DNA of 42,308 bases from an uncultured Clostridia bacterium. GTDB lineage: Bacteria; Bacillota; Clostridia; TANB77; CAG-508. The notes under the pieces are model-generated. The model was given only the letters and a program-made list of their open reading frames with translations, made no database searches and had not been told where the DNA came from. The number at the start of each line of letters is the position of its first letter. Position 1 is the first letter of the stretch. Of the stretch, positions 34,302-42,308 are shown one piece after another. A program made the translations under genes and the position numbers. The stretch is taken from assembly GCA_944387395.1 (NCBI GenBank), contig CALXEU010000049.1:1-42308 (forward strand), given 5' to 3'.

Positions 34302-34337
34302 AAAATCAACCGGGAGTCCAATGGGCTCCCGGTCTTT
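34302..34337. terminator. Convergent terminator of valS and GC-rich cassette 2
   Basis: ACCGGGAG / CTCCCGGT with an inner CCA/TGG step forms a very stable stem around 34309-34333. On the minus strand it is followed by TGATTTTTT, a good T-run, so it most likely ends the minus-strand gene and also stops valS. Its high GC fits the cassette rather than valS. Confidence 0.9.
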
Positions 34338-34350
34338 TGGATTACTGCTT

Positions 34351-34710
34351 TTACATCTGCTTAAGCTCCTTTTCGAGCTTATCAGCTTCCCGGAGTAAGA
34401 ACTCGCTCAGCATGTCCTTCTCTTCCTTACATGCTTCTGCTCTCTCGCGAAGACGAGCAATCCTTTCCCTCATCAGAAGGATTGAACTTTTTCTCTGGAG
34501 CTTACCCAAAAGGTCCAAGTTCAAAAGCATGCTGGGGTGGCCACAAATTACCACCTTTTTGGAATTGGGCACACTGTTCATCAAAGGATGAGCAGCACTT
34601 ACGACCTCAGGCAGAGAGTTTGCGTACTGGAGGAACTCTTGAGCCGAATCCTCTTTCGAGAATTCAAAAACATGAGTATTCACTCGTGCAGTAGTCCGGT
34701 TAGTAGTCAT
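34351..34710 (-). CDS. Small hypothetical protein of GC-rich cassette 2
   Basis: 119 residues from the ATG at 34710 (MTTNRTTARVNTHVFEFS). This start is chosen over upstream in-frame codons because AAAGGAG lies eight bases before it. The N-terminal half contains 'SKEDSAQEFLQYANSLPEVV' and 'KKVVICGHPSMLLNLDLL', possibly an alpha/beta fold; the C-terminal half, 'RKSSILLMRERIARLRERAE' onward, is strongly helical, probably a coiled coil. I do not recognise the family. About 47% G+C by hand count (28 of 60 at 34441-34500), far above valS. It has its own perfect promoter and terminator and lies opposite to its neighbours, which marks it as a separate acquisition. Confidence 0.75.
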   Translation of the reverse strand: MTTNRTTARVNTHVFEFSKEDSAQEFLQYANSLPEVVSAAHPLMNSVPNSKKVVICGHPSMLLNLDLLGKLQRKSSILLMRERIARLRERAEACKEEKDMLSEFLLREADKLEKELKQM

Positions 34711-34765
34711 AAACATGACTCCTTTCAAAAATTTTTTCAAGTGTGAAACACCTGTTAATATATAT

Positions 34766-34794
34766 ATTATAATACTAAAACTTTGATATGTCAA
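34766..34794 (-). promoter_or_regulatory. Perfect-consensus promoter of GC-rich cassette 2
   Basis: On the minus strand TTGACA (34794-34789), 17 bases, TATAAT (34771-34766): both hexamers and the spacing are ideal. Confidence 0.9.
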
Positions 34795-34858
34795 TGTATT
34801 TGAACGAATTTACATAAAATAAAAACTAAAAAGAAGAAAAATGTAATAAATTTATATA

Positions 34859-34897
34859 AAAAAGCCGCCCCGGCTCAAGTAGAGCAGGTGCGGCAGA
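34859..34897 (-). terminator. Terminator of GC-rich cassette 3
   Basis: On the minus strand GCCGCACCTGCTC and GAGCCGGGGCGGC form a 13-position stem with two mismatches and a 5-base loop, followed by six T. It lies just after the TAA of the zinc-finger-like gene. Confidence 0.92.
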
Positions 34898-34901
34898 GCG
34901 T

Positions 34902-35111
34902 TTATTTCCCTAAAATTTCCTCCTTTTCGGATTTTAACAGGTAGTCTGGATTAAACCAGGAACCTGGAACCAATCCAGATCCCCTACACCGAGGGCAAGT
35001 TGCTAATGTTGCTACAGATTTGCGAGAACCCGGTCTAGCTGGTTTAACACCTACTAGAACCCGTTTCAGACCCTCACAGGCCCTGCACTTTACCATTTCA
35101 GTATTCGGCAT
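34902..35111 (-). CDS. Small DnaJ-type zinc-finger-like protein of GC-rich cassette 3
   Basis: 69 residues from the ATG at 35111, placed ten bases after AAAGGAG. Two cysteine knuckles are visible: CRAC near residues 9-12 ('MVKCRACEGLKRV') and CPRCRGSG near residues 39-46 ('TCPRCRGSGLVPG'), the second identical in form to the CxxCxGxG repeats of the DnaJ cysteine-rich domain. Together they could bind one zinc ion. A basic segment (KPARPGSRKS) lies between. There is no J domain or substrate-binding domain, so this is not a chaperone gene; small stand-alone proteins of this kind may bind protein or nucleic acid. G+C is about 53% (32 of 60 at 34981-35040). Family unknown. Confidence 0.75.
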   Translation of the reverse strand: MPNTEMVKCRACEGLKRVLVGVKPARPGSRKSVATLATCPRCRGSGLVPGSWFNPDYLLKSEKEEILGK

Positions 35112-35153
35112 AGTAATACACTCCTTTTTCAAAATGTTCATACAAACAATTGT

Positions 35154-35182
35154 ATTATATACATTTTAGCACGTTCTAGAAA
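35154..35182 (-). promoter_or_regulatory. Promoter of GC-rich cassette 3 (good -10, weak -35)
   Basis: On the minus strand an exact TATAAT lies at 35159-35154; the -35 position holds TTTCTA, which is weak. It lies 42 bp before the ATG. Confidence 0.65.
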
Positions 35183-35213
35183 AAAATTCAACATATAGAA
35201 AAATATAAAAATG

Positions 35214-35242
35214 TTGATTATTTCAACGTTTTAGTGTATTAT
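35214..35242 (+). promoter_or_regulatory. Promoter of the tcdA-like gene
   Basis: TTGATT (35214-35219), 17 bases, TATTAT (35237-35242), divergent from cassette 3. Confidence 0.65.
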
Positions 35243-35300
35243 ATTTTATAAACATTTAAAGAGATAACTAATGTATTCTGTTGAAAGGGGAGAAGTATAA

Positions 35301-36017
35301 TTGGAAAAAGATGAAATAATAGAAGAACAACTTTCAAGAACTGAGTTATTGATTGGAAAAGAGAAAGTAGAAAAATTAAGAAAAGCAAAAGTTGCAGTAT
35401 TTGGTATAGGTGGAGTTGGATCATATGTTGTAGAAGCATTATGTAGAAGTGGAATAGAAAATTTTATTTTAGTTGATAAAGACGTTGTAGATTTAAGTAA
35501 TCTAAATAGACAAATAATTGCAACAAGAAAAACAATAGGAAAATCAAAAGTAGAAGTAAGTAAAGAAAGAATATTAGAAATAAACCCTAATGCTAAGGTA
35601 GAAACAATAAAAGAATTTTTTTCTACAAATAGTAAAGATTTATTTGATAACTGGATTTCATATGTAATTGATTGTGTAGATACTGTAACTGCAAAAATAG
35701 AACTAGTTGTAAGAGCAAAAAAGTTAAACGTGCCTATTATATCTTGTATGGGAACTGGAAATAAACTTGATCCTACTAAATTTGAAGTAACAGATATTTA
35801 CAAAACATCAGTATGTCCTCTTGCAAAGGTAATGAGAAAAGAACTTCGTGCAAGAAATATAAATAGCTTAAAGGTAGTGTATTCAAAGGAAGAACCAATA
35901 AATCTATATAATAAACCTAAAAAAGGAGAAAAACAAATTCCAGGTAGTATTTCATTTTTACCATCAGTAGCAGGATTAATAATAGCAGGAGAGGTAATTA
36001 AAGATATAATAAAATAA
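35301..36017 (+). CDS. tcdA: tRNA threonylcarbamoyladenosine dehydratase (TcdA/CsdL-like, ThiF/E1 family)
   Basis: A 238-residue E1-like adenylating enzyme. The ATP loop 'VAVFGIGGVGSYVVEALCRS' lies near residues 30-49, 'LVDKDVVDLSNLNRQ' near 55-70 with the conserved D-x-V and N-R-Q residues, and 'YVIDCVDTVTAKIEL' follows. 'KTSVCPLAKVMRKELR' near residues 169-184 is characteristic of the TcdA group, which cyclises t6A37 in tRNAs reading ANN codons. The TTG start has GGGGAG upstream. No cysteine desulfurase partner is adjacent. TcdA is preferred over ThiF or MoeB because of the short length and the RAxNI/LxVVYS ending. Confidence 0.9.
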   Translation: MEKDEIIEEQLSRTELLIGKEKVEKLRKAKVAVFGIGGVGSYVVEALCRSGIENFILVDKDVVDLSNLNRQIIATRKTIGKSKVEVSKERILEINPNAKVETIKEFFSTNSKDLFDNWISYVIDCVDTVTAKIELVVRAKKLNVPIISCMGTGNKLDPTKFEVTDIYKTSVCPLAKVMRKELRARNINSLKVVYSKEEPINLYNKPKKGEKQIPGSISFLPSVAGLIIAGEVIKDIIK

Positions 36018-36038
36018 TATTATTCTTTAAAATAATAG

Positions 36039-36067
36039 TTGATAAATTCAAAAAAAAGTAGTAATAT
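36039..36067 (+). promoter_or_regulatory. Promoter of the ftsZ gene
   Basis: TTGATA (36039-36044), a 17-base spacer and TAATAT (36062-36067), 42 bp before the ATG. Confidence 0.65.
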
Positions 36068-36108
36068 ATATGCAAGTTCTTAAAAGATAAAGAAAGGAAA
36101 CAAATATA

Positions 36109-37098
36109 ATGAGATACACAGAACAAGAAAGCGGAACAAATCCTGTAATTATTAAAGTAATAGGAGTTGGAGGAGCAGGAAACAATGCTATAAATAGAAT
36201 GATTGAGGAAGGAATAAAAAATGTTCAATTTATAGCCATAAACACAGAAGAACAAATATTAAAACAATCAAAAGCAGACTTTCAAATGAGTATTGGAAAG
36301 AATACAACAAAAGGGCTTGGTGCAGGAGCAAATCCAGTATTAGGAGAAATGGCTGCAAGAGAAGATGAAGAAAATATAAAGAAAATATTAAAAGGAGCAG
36401 ACATGGTGTTTGTAACAGCTGGTATGGGTGGAGGAACAGGCACAGGAGCAGCTCCAGTTATATGTGAAATTGCAAAAAGTATGGGAATACTAACAGTTGG
36501 AATTGTTACAAAGCCATTCATTTTCGAAGGAAAAAGAAGAAGAGATAATGCAATAAATGGAATTACAAGAATGAAACAAAATGTAGATGCATTAATAGTT
36601 GTAGAAAATAACAACCTATTAAAAGCAGTACCAAAGGGAACAACAATGGTACAAGCATTTAGTGAAGCAGACGGAATATTAAAAAAAGGTGTACAAGGAA
36701 TTACAGACTTAATAACAATCCCTGGATTTATTAACATAGACTTTGCAGATGTTAAAACTATAATGAAAGATAGTGGAATTGCGCACATGGGAATAGGCCT
36801 TGCAGAAGGAGACCAAAGAGCATTGGATGCAGCAATTTCAGCAATGGATAGCCCACTATTAGAAACATCTGTAAGAGGAGCAAAAGGACTTATTGTAAAC
36901 GTAACAGGAGGAATGGACTTAGGACTAAGTGAAGTCAGCACAGCAGTAAATTACATAAAAGAATTCTTAGATCCAGATGCAAACATAATCTTTGGTACAA
37001 TTGTTGACGAGAGAATACAAGATGCAGTAATGGTTACAGTAGTTGCAACAGGAATAGAAGAAAATGTTGAACAAAAAGTAATTAAATATAAAATATAA
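36109..37098 (+). CDS. ftsZ: Cell division protein FtsZ without the C-terminal tail
   Basis: A 329-residue tubulin-like GTPase that polymerises to the division ring. Motifs: 'IGVGGAGNNAINRMIEEGI' at the N-terminus, 'GLGAGANPVLG', the tubulin signature GGGTGTGAA near residues 105-113, and the T7 loop 'PGFINIDFADVKTIM' with the catalytic aspartates near residues 205-219. The protein stops right after the C-terminal sheet ('VMVTVVATGIEENVEQKVIK'), so the usual disordered linker and the conserved tail that binds FtsA, SepF or ZapD are missing. It lies outside any division gene cluster, between tcdA and ileS. It may be a second FtsZ or a minimal one; the GTPase core looks functional. Confidence 0.92.
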   Translation: MRYTEQESGTNPVIIKVIGVGGAGNNAINRMIEEGIKNVQFIAINTEEQILKQSKADFQMSIGKNTTKGLGAGANPVLGEMAAREDEENIKKILKGADMVFVTAGMGGGTGTGAAPVICEIAKSMGILTVGIVTKPFIFEGKRRRDNAINGITRMKQNVDALIVVENNNLLKAVPKGTTMVQAFSEADGILKKGVQGITDLITIPGFINIDFADVKTIMKDSGIAHMGIGLAEGDQRALDAAISAMDSPLLETSVRGAKGLIVNVTGGMDLGLSEVSTAVNYIKEFLDPDANIIFGTIVDERIQDAVMVTVVATGIEENVEQKVIKYKI

Positions 37099-37113
37099 AA
37101 ATCAAAAATAGAC

Positions 37114-37142
37114 TTGTATTTTAATACAAAATGTGGTAAATT
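37114..37142 (+). promoter_or_regulatory. Promoter of the ileS T-box transcript
   Basis: TTGTAT (37114-37119), 17 bases, TAAATT (37137-37142) with an extended -10 TG. The 16-base palindrome TTGTATTTTAATACAA overlaps the -35. Confidence 0.6.
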
Positions 37143-37149
37143 ATTAATA

Positions 37150-37428
37150 TTAACTAAATAGAAACTAAAAATGAAGATAAGGACACGATAAATAAATTAA
37201 AATTTTACAGAGAGCTAAGTATGGTGAAAATTAGCAAATTGTATTTATTTACCATCACCTTTGAATTGTTTATATGAAATAGTAGTAGTATAAATCGTAA
37301 ATCTTGCGTTAAGAGAAAAATGAGTGGGGAACAAATATGCAATTAGTATTTTAAGTTGTTCTCAATATAGGTGGTACCGCGAATATTAGCTAATTCGTCC
37401 TATATGTTAGGATAGAATTAGCTTTTTA
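37150..37428 (+). promoter_or_regulatory. T-box leader (tRNA-Ile sensing) of ileS
   Basis: The conserved T-box core TGGTACCGCG lies at 37372-37381 inside AGGTGGTACCGCG. Stem I contains the usual AGAGAG element (about 37210-37215) and GGTGAAAAT. The probable specifier is ATC (Ile) at 37254-37256, followed by A, in 'TTACCATCACC'. The terminator is AGCTAATTC (37388-37396) / GAATTAGCT (37415-37423) with TCCTA/TAGGA inside and five T after. Uncharged tRNA-Ile would pair with the specifier and the T-box bulge, favour the antiterminator and switch ileS on. The specifier assignment is by position, not folded computationally. Confidence 0.93.
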
Positions 37429-37484
37429 TATTTTAGAAAAAATTCATAATATTTTCATTTATATAAAAAAGAGGAGGTAAAATT

Positions 37485-40400
37485 ATGTATAAGAAAGTTG
37501 AACTTGGAAAAGATGGCTTTGTAGGAATGGAACACGAAGTCGCAAATATGTGGAAAGAAAAAAATATAGAAAAAAAGAATTTTTCTATGAATGAAGGAAA
37601 AAGATATTTTACATTTTATGATGGCCCTCCAACAGCAAATGGAATGCCACATGCAGGACACATTTTAACAAGAGTAATGAAAGACATAATTCCTAGATAC
37701 AAAGTAATGAAAGGATACAGAGTTATAAGAAAAGCTGGTTGGGATACACATGGATTACCTGTAGAACTAGAAATAGAAAAGAAACTAGGAATTTCTGGAA
37801 AAGAGCAAATTGAAGAATACGGTGTAGAAAAATTTGTAAAAGAATGTAAAGAAAGTGTATTCAAATATGTTCATGTTTGGGAAGAAATGACAAACAAAGT
37901 AGGTTATTGGGTAGATATGGAAAACCCATATATCACCTATGATAATAAATACATTGAATCAGTATGGTGGGCACTAAAACAACTATGGGAAAAAGGATTA
38001 CTATATGAAGGACATAAAGTTATGCCATATTGTCCAAGATGTGGAACAGCCCTTTCATCACACGAAGTAGCACAAGGATACAAAGATGTTAACGATTTAA
38101 CATGTATATCTAAGTTCAAACTAATAGGAGAAGACAAATATATACTTGCATGGACAACAACACCATGGACACTTCCATCAAACCTTGCACTATGCGTAAA
38201 CAAAGCATACACTTATGTAGATGCAAAAGTAAATGTTGGAACCCAAGAAGAACCAAAGCAAGAAATATATGTTGTAGCAAAGGACTTAGCACCAGTAGTA
38301 TTCAAAGGAAAAGAATATGAAATATTAAAAGAATATAAAGGCGAAGAACTACTAGGAAAGAAATATGAACCACTAATGCCTTTTGCAAAAGTAGAAGGAA
38401 AAGCATTTGTAGTAATTCATGGTGATTATGTAACCACAGAAGAAGGAACTGGAATAGTTCATATTGCACCTGCATATGGTGTTGACGATAGTCTTGTATG
38501 TAACAAAAATGGAATAACATTTGTAAACTTAGTAGATAAATCTGGAAACTTTGTAGAAGAAGTTACACCTTGGGCAGGAAGATTTGTAAGAGATTGTAAT
38601 GAAGATATCTGCAAATGGTTAAAGGAAAAAAACAAATTATTTGCAAAAGAAAAACACATGCACTCATATCCACACTGCTGGAGATGTGATACACCACTAT
38701 TATATTATCCAAAAGACAGTTGGTTTGTTGCAATGAGTAAGTTAAGAGATGAGCTTGTTGAAAACAACAACAAAGTAAATTGGTATCCAGAAACAATAAA
38801 AACAGGAAGATTTGGAAAATTCCTAGAAAACGTAATAGACTGGGGAATTTCAAGAGACCGTTATTGGGGAACTCCACTTCCAATTTGGACCTGCGAAGAT
38901 GAAAATTGTGGACACAGAGAATGTATTGGAAGCATTGAGGAATTAAAACAAAAAGGAATAAATGTTCCAGATGACATAGAACTTCATAAACCATATATTG
39001 ACAATGTAGAACTTAAATGTCCACACTGTGGTAAAAAAATGCACAGAGCAAAAGAAGTTATAGACTGTTGGTTTGACTCTGGTTCAATGCCTTTTGCACA
39101 ATGGCACTATCCATTTGAAAATCAAGAAATATTCCAAAATAACTTCCCAGCACAATACATTTCAGAAGCAATCGACCAAACAAGAGGATGGTTCTACACA
39201 TTAACAGCACTTGGAACAGCTTTATTTGGAAAAACACCATTTGAAAACTGTATAGTTTTAGGACACGTTTTAGATGGAAAAGGACAGAAAATGTCTAAAT
39301 CAAAGAAAAACGGAGTAGACCCAATAGTATTACTAGATACTGCTGGAGCAGATGCAACAAGATGGTATTTCTACACAGGTAGTGCACCATGGATTTCATC
39401 AAGATTATCACTAGAAAATGTTGAAAAATCACAAAGAGGCTTTTTATCAACATTATGGAATGTATATTCATTCTATGTACTATATGCAGAAATAGATCAA
39501 TTTAATCCATTAAAATACAAAAATCATAAATCAGAAAACATAATGGATAAATGGATAATATCAAAACTAAATACACTAGTAAAACAAGTTGATGAAAAAT
39601 TAAATGCATACGATATAACAGGGGCAGGACACTTAATTGAAAACTTCACAGATGAATTATCAAACTGGTATGTAAGAAGAAATAGAGAAAGATTCTGGGC
39701 AACTGATTTAACAGACGATAAGATTAGTAGTTATACAACTCTATACAGAGTATTAGTATCTTTAAGTAAAGTTGTAGCACCATTTGTACCATTTATGGCA
39801 GATGAAATATATCAAAATTTAGTAGTAGGATTAGATAAAGATGCACCAGAAAGCGTTCACTTATGTTACTGGCCTGAATACAACGAAAATGAAGTAGACA
39901 CAAGATTAGAAGAAGAAATGGATTTAGCATATAAAATAGTTGAACTTGGAAGAAGTGCTAGAAATTCAGCAAACATAAAAAATAGACAACCACTTTCAAA
40001 AATGCTAATTTCTGTAAGTTCACTTCCAGAATACTATGGAAACATAATAAAAGAGGAATTAAATGTTAAGGAAGTAGAATTAGGAGCAGAAATGTCTAAA
40101 TATGTAAACTTCGACATAAAACCTAATTTACCAGTACTTGGAAGAACACATGGAAAATATATTCCAAAAATAAAAGAAGAAATTGCAAAGATTAATCCAT
40201 TAGATTTAGCAAATGAAGTAAAATCAGGTAAAGGACATGTAATTTTCTTGGATGAAGATACAGAATTAGAACTAAATTCAGAAAATGTATTAATAACAAT
40301 GGAAGGAAAAGATGGATATTCATTTGCTGGAGAAGGAACAATAGGAGTAATGCTAGATACAACAATAACAGAAGAACTTCGTGAAGAAGGATATTTAAGA

Positions 40401-40634
40401 GAAATATTATCAAAAGTTCAAACAATGAGAAAAGACTCAGGATTTGAAGTAATGGATAATATAAACCTATACATTATGGGAGATGAAATTATTGAAAATA
40501 TCATCAAGAAATATGAAGAACAAATAAAGAAAGAGACTCTTGCAAAAGATGTAATATACAATAATGAAAACATAGAATATAATGATATTTCAATAAATGG
40601 ACTTGATGTAAAAATGAAAGTAGAGAGAATATAA
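37485..40634 (+). CDS. ileS: Isoleucyl-tRNA synthetase, type 2 (archaeal/eukaryote-like, IleS2)
   Basis: 1049 residues, longer than the about 920-940 of type 1 bacterial IleRS. Class I motifs: HAGH near residues 56-59 in '[20 protein letters not shown]', and KMSKSKKN near residue 602. The insert sequences '[20 protein letters not shown]', '[20 protein letters not shown]' and '[20 protein letters not shown]' match the archaeal/eukaryotic-like IleRS2 branch. IleRS2 enzymes are typically insensitive to mupirocin. The C-terminal part lacks the zinc cysteines of type 1 enzymes. AGAGGAGG precedes the ATG. Regulated by the T-box upstream and ended by the hairpin at 40644. Confidence 0.97.
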   Translation: MYKKVELGKDGFVGMEHEVANMWKEKNIEKKNFSMNEGKRYFTFYDGPPTANGMPHAGHILTRVMKDIIPRYKVMKGYRVIRKAGWDTHGLPVELEIEKKLGISGKEQIEEYGVEKFVKECKESVFKYVHVWEEMTNKVGYWVDMENPYITYDNKYIESVWWALKQLWEKGLLYEGHKVMPYCPRCGTALSSHEVAQGYKDVNDLTCISKFKLIGEDKYILAWTTTPWTLPSNLALCVNKAYTYVDAKVNVGTQEEPKQEIYVVAKDLAPVVFKGKEYEILKEYKGEELLGKKYEPLMPFAKVEGKAFVVIHGDYVTTEEGTGIVHIAPAYGVDDSLVCNKNGITFVNLVDKSGNFVEEVTPWAGRFVRDCNEDICKWLKEKNKLFAKEKHMHSYPHCWRCDTPLLYYPKDSWFVAMSKLRDELVENNNKVNWYPETIKTGRFGKFLENVIDWGISRDRYWGTPLPIWTCEDENCGHRECIGSIEELKQKGINVPDDIELHKPYIDNVELKCPHCGKKMHRAKEVIDCWFDSGSMPFAQWHYPFENQEIFQNNFPAQYISEAIDQTRGWFYTLTALGTALFGKTPFENCIVLGHVLDGKGQKMSKSKKNGVDPIVLLDTAGADATRWYFYTGSAPWISSRLSLENVEKSQRGFLSTLWNVYSFYVLYAEIDQFNPLKYKNHKSENIMDKWIISKLNTLVKQVDEKLNAYDITGAGHLIENFTDELSNWYVRRNRERFWATDLTDDKISSYTTLYRVLVSLSKVVAPFVPFMADEIYQNLVVGLDKDAPESVHLCYWPEYNENEVDTRLEEEMDLAYKIVELGRSARNSANIKNRQPLSKMLISVSSLPEYYGNIIKEELNVKEVELGAEMSKYVNFDIKPNLPVLGRTHGKYIPKIKEEIAKINPLDLANEVKSGKGHVIFLDEDTELELNSENVLITMEGKDGYSFAGEGTIGVMLDTTITEELREEGYLREILSKVQTMRKDSGFEVMDNINLYIMGDEIIENIIKKYEEQIKKETLAKDVIYNNENIEYNDISINGLDVKMKVERI

Positions 40635-40643
40635 TACTAAAGA

Positions 40644-40688
40644 ATAATACAAAAAATAGCAGGTAAAGCTTGCTATTTTTTGTATTAT
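40644..40688 (+). terminator. Terminator after ileS
   Basis: An 18-bp perfect stem, 40644-40661 against 40671-40688 (core AAAAAATAGCA / TGCTATTTTTT), with a 9-base loop. Confidence 0.93.
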
Positions 40689-40760
40689 AAAGTATATTAA
40701 TAAATACAAGTACAAATAAATATATATTAAATGCTAAATAAAAACTCTAGGAGATAAAGT

Positions 40761-42308
40761 ATGTATTTAGAAAAAATAAATGGTCCACAGGATTTAAAAA
40801 AATTAAATATAGAACAGTTAAACATATTATCAATGGAAATGAGAAAAGCACTTCTTAACAGATTAAGTAAAATAGGAGGACATGTAGGCTCAAACCTTGG
40901 AATGGTAGAGGCAACAATTGCACTTCACTATGTTTTTAATTCACCAGTTGATAAAATTGTATTTGATGTTTCGCACCAAAGCTATAGCCATAAAATGCTT
41001 ACAGGAAGAAAAGATGCTTATCTTTATGAGGAAAAATATAAAGAAGTTTCTGGTTACACAAATCCAGACGAAAGCAAGCACGACTTCTTTAATGTAGGAC
41101 ATACCTCAACATCAATTAGTTTAGCCTCAGGCCTTGCAAAAGCAAGAGATTTAAAAGGTGATAAAGAAAATATAATTGCAATAATAGGAGATGGTTCTTT
41201 AAGCGGAGGAGAGGCTCTAGAGGGACTAGATTTTGTTTCCGAACTTAACAGTAACTTTATAATAATTGTAAATGATAATAGTATGGCAATTGCAGAAAAT
41301 CATGGTGGAATATATAAAAATCTAAAACAATTACGAGAAAGTAATGGAGAATATAAATGTAATTTATTTAAAGCAATGGGACTTGATTATATATATCAAG
41401 ATGAAGGAAATAATATAGAAAAATTAATAGAAACATTTTCAAAAGTTAAGGATATAGACCATCCAATTGTTGTACATATTAATACTATAAAAGGTATGGG
41501 ATATGAAAGAGCCGAAAAAGATAAAGAAATTTGGCATAGCAGGGGACCTTTTGATATAGAAACAGGGCAAGAGCACAGCCAAGAAAAATGTACCGGATAT
41601 TGTGAAATAACTCGAGATTTTCTATTAAATAAAATGGAAAAAGATAAGAAAGTTACAGCAATTGTAGCAGGAGTACCAAAAAGTATTGGATTTGCTAAAG
41701 AAGACAGAATTAAAGCAGGAAAACAATATATAGATGTAGGACTTGCTGAGGAACACGCAGTAGCGATGGCTTCTGGTATGGCAAAAAATAACACAAAGCC
41801 AGTACTTGCAATATATTCTAGTTTCATTCAAAGAACATACGACCAACTATCACAGGACTTATGTTTGAATAACAATCCTGCAACTATATTAGTAAATAAA
41901 GCCTCTGTATATGCGACAAAAGATGCAACACATTTAGGAATATTTGATATTCCACTTATTTCAAACATTCCGAATATTGTATATTTAGCTCCAACTTCTA
42001 AAGAAGAATATTTAGCTATGCTTGATTGGAGTATTGAACAAAAAAAATATCCAGTTGCAATCAGAGTTCCATGTAATGGTGTATTTACATATAACAAAGA
42101 AGTAGACAAAAATTATAGCAATTTAAACAAGTTTAAAGTTGAAAAAGAAGGCAGTAAGATAGCAATAATCGCATTAGGGGATTTTTATCAATTAGGAGAA
42201 AAAATTGCAAATGAAGTTGAAAATAAACTAAAAATAAAACCAACATTAATAAATCCAAGATACATAACAGGTGTAGACACAGAACTATTAAGTAGACTAT
42301 GTGAAACT
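40761..42308 (+). CDS. dxs: DXS-like transketolase (1-deoxy-D-xylulose-5-phosphate synthase family), cut by window end
   Basis: 516 residues are visible and the gene runs off the window. Thiamine diphosphate motif: GDG at residues 143-145 to NDN near 171-173. DXS-specific parts are 'GGHVGSNLGMVEATIALHYV', 'FNVGHTSTSISLASGLAKAR' and 'DVGLAEEHAVAMASGMA' with the catalytic Glu. However, the family differs from classical DXS: the segment between NDN and 'KAMGLDYIYQDEGN' is shortened, 'DRAG...DGxTHxG' is replaced by 'NKASVYATKDATHLG', 'YLRCIP' by 'PLISNIP', and 'RYPRG' by 'RVPCNG', so arginines that contact substrate phosphate in known DXS appear lost. It may make a different product or be a diverged paralogue. 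TAGGAGA precedes the ATG. Confidence 0.75.
   Translation, partial: MYLEKINGPQDLKKLNIEQLNILSMEMRKALLNRLSKIGGHVGSNLGMVEATIALHYVFNSPVDKIVFDVSHQSYSHKMLTGRKDAYLYEEKYKEVSGYTNPDESKHDFFNVGHTSTSISLASGLAKARDLKGDKENIIAIIGDGSLSGGEALEGLDFVSELNSNFIIIVNDNSMAIAENHGGIYKNLKQLRESNGEYKCNLFKAMGLDYIYQDEGNNIEKLIETFSKVKDIDHPIVVHINTIKGMGYERAEKDKEIWHSRGPFDIETGQEHSQEKCTGYCEITRDFLLNKMEKDKKVTAIVAGVPKSIGFAKEDRIKAGKQYIDVGLAEEHAVAMASGMAKNNTKPVLAIYSSFIQRTYDQLSQDLCLNNNPATILVNKASVYATKDATHLGIFDIPLISNIPNIVYLAPTSKEEYLAMLDWSIEQKKYPVAIRVPCNGVFTYNKEVDKNYSNLNKFKVEKEGSKIAIIALGDFYQLGEKIANEVENKLKIKPTLINPRYITGVDTELLSRLCET

Noticed and set aside
34337..34746. Plus-strand ORFs over cassette 2
   Set aside because: Three overlapping frames arise from the high GC content; the minus-strand frame alone has promoter, ribosome site and terminator.
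37114..37129. Terminator of ftsZ at TTGTATTTTAATACAA
   Set aside because: The stem is AT-only and no T-run follows; it overlaps a better promoter match for ileS.
1..42308. tRNA or rRNA genes
   Set aside because: I saw no tRNA-like cloverleaf with GTTCGA-type T arm nor any rRNA sequence; the only tRNA-related element is the T-box.

Overview
The window is a stretch of chromosome from an AT-rich, Gram-positive, probably anaerobic Firmicute, most likely an uncultured gut-type Clostridia. The reasons are: PolC-type replicative polymerase; a T-box in front of ileS; a sortase with an LPXTG protein; ChW (clostridial hydrophobic W) repeats on an autolysin; type IV pilin-like N-termini of the 'KGITLIALVVTI' kind; AGGAGG-type ribosome binding sites throughout. 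I cannot name the species. The first gene (ssb) and the last (a DXS-like enzyme) are cut by the window edges.

Layout. 1-598: end of ssb, then rpsR. 752-1869: a small LPXTG surface protein facing a sortase across a shared terminator. 2092-6732: pyrH-frr-ispA-uppS-cdsA-rseP, a translation, prenyl-lipid and phospholipid operon without the dxr gene that often sits between cdsA and rseP. 6738-7110: a GC-rich one-gene cassette. 7165-11724: polC. 11721-12282: an inverted-repeat element and a DUF1294 membrane protein. 12327-14977: an AAA-ATPase-like/PD-(D/E)XK protein, a long hairpin element, and rpiA. 14986-18150: a structured leader, a pilin-like leucine-rich-repeat surface protein, and a second pilin-type gene that has lost its start and membrane anchor. 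18196-27921: a nine-gene glycan synthesis and export cluster (seven glycosyltransferase or fusion genes, a DUF2304 protein, a flippase). 27946-30222: a glucosaminidase-like autolysin with an SH3 domain and six ChW repeats. 30258-34297: an epimerase-like protein, a small membrane protein, a multi-hairpin leader and valS. 34302-35182: two further GC-rich one-gene cassettes on the minus strand. 35214-40688: tcdA-like gene, a tail-less ftsZ, and a T-box controlled type-2 ileS. 40761-end: the DXS-like gene.

How it works together. The left third is housekeeping (replication, translation, undecaprenyl phosphate and phospholipid supply). The prenyl lipid made by IspA and UppS is the carrier that the glycan cluster would use. 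The cluster, the sortase pair, the pilin-like proteins and the ChW autolysin together describe a decorated cell surface.

Most unusual points: (i) three small genes of about 50% GC in a roughly 27-30% GC background, each with its own TATAAT -10 (two with perfect TTGACA-17-TATAAT) and its own strong terminator, like phage 'morons' set into housekeeping intervals; (ii) pyrH and frr, adjacent genes, both have the Shine-Dalgarno separated from the ATG by a stem-loop; (iii) a terminated leader with a 15-codon ORF whose 5' end can pair across the terminator, upstream of the pilin-like gene; (iv) an anchor-less second pilin cassette sharing a near-identical segment with the intact one, resembling an expressed/silent pair; (v) a 179-bp element with perfect 19-bp inverted ends beginning at the polC stop codon.
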